Source: Paracoccaceae bacterium (GTDB lineage: Bacteria > Pseudomonadota > Alphaproteobacteria > Rhodobacterales > Rhodobacteraceae). Taken from it: DNA of 5,906 nt. The position numbers and the translations under genes were made by a program. The notes beneath the pieces were generated by a model. It searched no databases, was not told where the DNA came from, and saw only the letters and a program-made list of their open reading frames with translations. The DNA is taken from contig SKWJ01000341.1 of the NCBI GenBank assembly GCA_007128995.1, positions 1 to 5,906 of the forward strand. The letters are read 5' to 3'. This document shows, in pieces, positions 5,146-5,906 of the stretch (positions are counted from its first letter, which is position 1; every line of letters starts with the position of its first letter).

Positions 5146-5906
5146 ATGACCCCTGACCCGACTTCCCCTGCCATGGTTCATTTCCGCTTCAATGACAGGC
5201 CGTTGACCGCGCGTGCGAATACCAGCATCGCCGCCGCCTTGACCGAGCTTGGAATTCGCGCCCAACGCCAGACCCCGTCCGGCGCGGAGCGTGGCATGTT
5301 CTGCGGCATGGGCGTGTGTCAGGAGTGTCTGGTCGTTGTCGATGGCAATCCCAGCCAGCGGGCCTGCATGACACCGCTGAGCGAGGGGATGGATATCCGC
5401 ACGCAGCCTGCGCTTGCACCTGTCCGTCAATCCGAGGCCGGACCCGCTGATGCTGCGCCCGCTGCGCGAAAGCTTGCCCCGGATGTTCTGGTGGTCGGGG
5501 GCGGGGCAGGCGGGCTGGCCGCAGCTGCGACGGCGGCACGTGCAGGGGCCAAGGTGATCTTGCTGGACGAGCGCAAGGTCAGCGGCGGGCAGTATTTCAA
5601 GCAACCCGCAGCGGGGCTTGGCGCACTTGATGCCCAGCAAGCCGATGGCCATGCCCTCTTGACCGAGGCCCGAAGTGCCGGTGTCGAGATCATTTCAGAG
5701 GCCGAGATCTGGGGGGCTTTTGACGGGCTTCTTGTCATGGCGCAACAAAGGGAAACGGCCCTCGTGATCCGTCCGCGCCAGCTGATAGTGGCGACGGGTG
5801 CCTATGAACGCCCGATCATGGTTCCCGGCTGGACCTTGCCCGGAGTCATGACAACCGGCGCCGCGCAAACGCTTTGGCGCAGCTATCGGGCCCTTGCGGG
5901 CAAGCG
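5146..5906 (+). CDS. Fused [2Fe-2S] ferredoxin/FAD-NAD(P) oxidoreductase (HcnA-HcnB type), runs off the right edge
   Basis: The 253 visible residues hold two domains that are separate genes in hydrogen cyanide synthase and the opine oxidases. Residues 10-90 are a small ferredoxin-like domain with Cys53, Cys58, Cys61 and Cys74 (GMFCGMGVCQECLV and RACMTP), the C-x4-C-x2-C-x12-C spacing of a 2Fe-2S cluster. After an Ala/Pro-rich linker (about 90-111), a pyridine-nucleotide-disulfide-type FAD domain begins: DVLVVGGGAGG (113-123), Asp141 at the end of strand two, SGGQYFKQP (147-155), and ATGAYERP (216-223). Such proteins form heteromeric amino-acid, opine or D-hydroxyproline dehydrogenases with a DAO-type subunit. 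AGAGGG (5135-5140) lies five bases before ATG 5146. ATG 5143 (two bases) is less well spaced, and ATG 5173 is also in frame. The 75-base gap after the dehydrogenase is short enough for one operon. Confidence 0.93.
   Translation, partial: MTPDPTSPAMVHFRFNDRPLTARANTSIAAALTELGIRAQRQTPSGAERGMFCGMGVCQECLVVVDGNPSQRACMTPLSEGMDIRTQPALAPVRQSEAGPADAAPAARKLAPDVLVVGGGAGGLAAAATAARAGAKVILLDERKVSGGQYFKQPAAGLGALDAQQADGHALLTEARSAGVEIISEAEIWGAFDGLLVMAQQRETALVIRPRQLIVATGAYERPIMVPGWTLPGVMTTGAAQTLWRSYRALAGK

Noticed and set aside
4573..5652. A 359-residue minus-strand open frame across the dehydrogenase and the fusion gene
   Set aside because: It overlaps two well-supported genes on the other strand, is rich in Arg, His, Cys and Gly as shadow frames are, and shows no motif.

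Overview
The window is a stretch of GC-rich bacterial chromosome or large replicon carrying seven protein genes, five complete and two cut by the window edges. High GC at third codon positions, tight packing and the families present suggest an alphaproteobacterium, plausibly of the Rhodobacterales. This is an impression from composition and gene content, not a proven assignment. I see no tRNA, rRNA, CRISPR array, transposase or phage gene.

Layout, left to right. (1) On the minus strand, 1-184, is the N-terminus of a DAO-type FAD oxidoreductase. It is separated by a 50 bp divergent gap holding a perfect 7 bp inverted repeat from (2) a plus-strand DapA/NanA-family class I aldolase or dehydratase (235-1170). 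(3) A 92 bp convergent gap with a long imperfect hairpin follows. (4) A two-gene minus-strand operon is transcribed leftwards: a YqjM-like old yellow enzyme (start 3133, stop 2027) and then a classical SDR dehydrogenase (start 2030, stop 1263), whose start overlaps the previous stop by 4 bp. (5) A 103 bp divergent promoter region (3134-3236) contains face-to-face -10-like hexamers and a small inverted repeat. (6) A plus-strand operon follows: a sugar-phosphate-isomerase-like TIM barrel (3237-4082), a lambda-crystallin/3-hydroxyacyl-CoA dehydrogenase-type NAD enzyme (4102-5070), and the beginning of a fused [2Fe-2S]-ferredoxin/FAD-NAD(P) oxidoreductase (5146 to the end).

Together these look like a peripheral catabolic locus: two flavoenzymes of the kind that form heteromeric amino-acid or opine dehydrogenases (HcnABC, NoxAB/OoxAB and D-hydroxyproline dehydrogenase type) at the two ends, a lyase/deaminase-type DapA homologue, two NAD(P) dehydrogenases, an ene-reductase and an epimerase-type TIM barrel. 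Oxidation of an amino, imino or sugar acid, followed by isomerisation, dehydrogenation and aldol or deaminating cleavage, is a reasonable but unproven reading. The substrate cannot be read from the sequence. No transporter or regulator gene lies inside the window.
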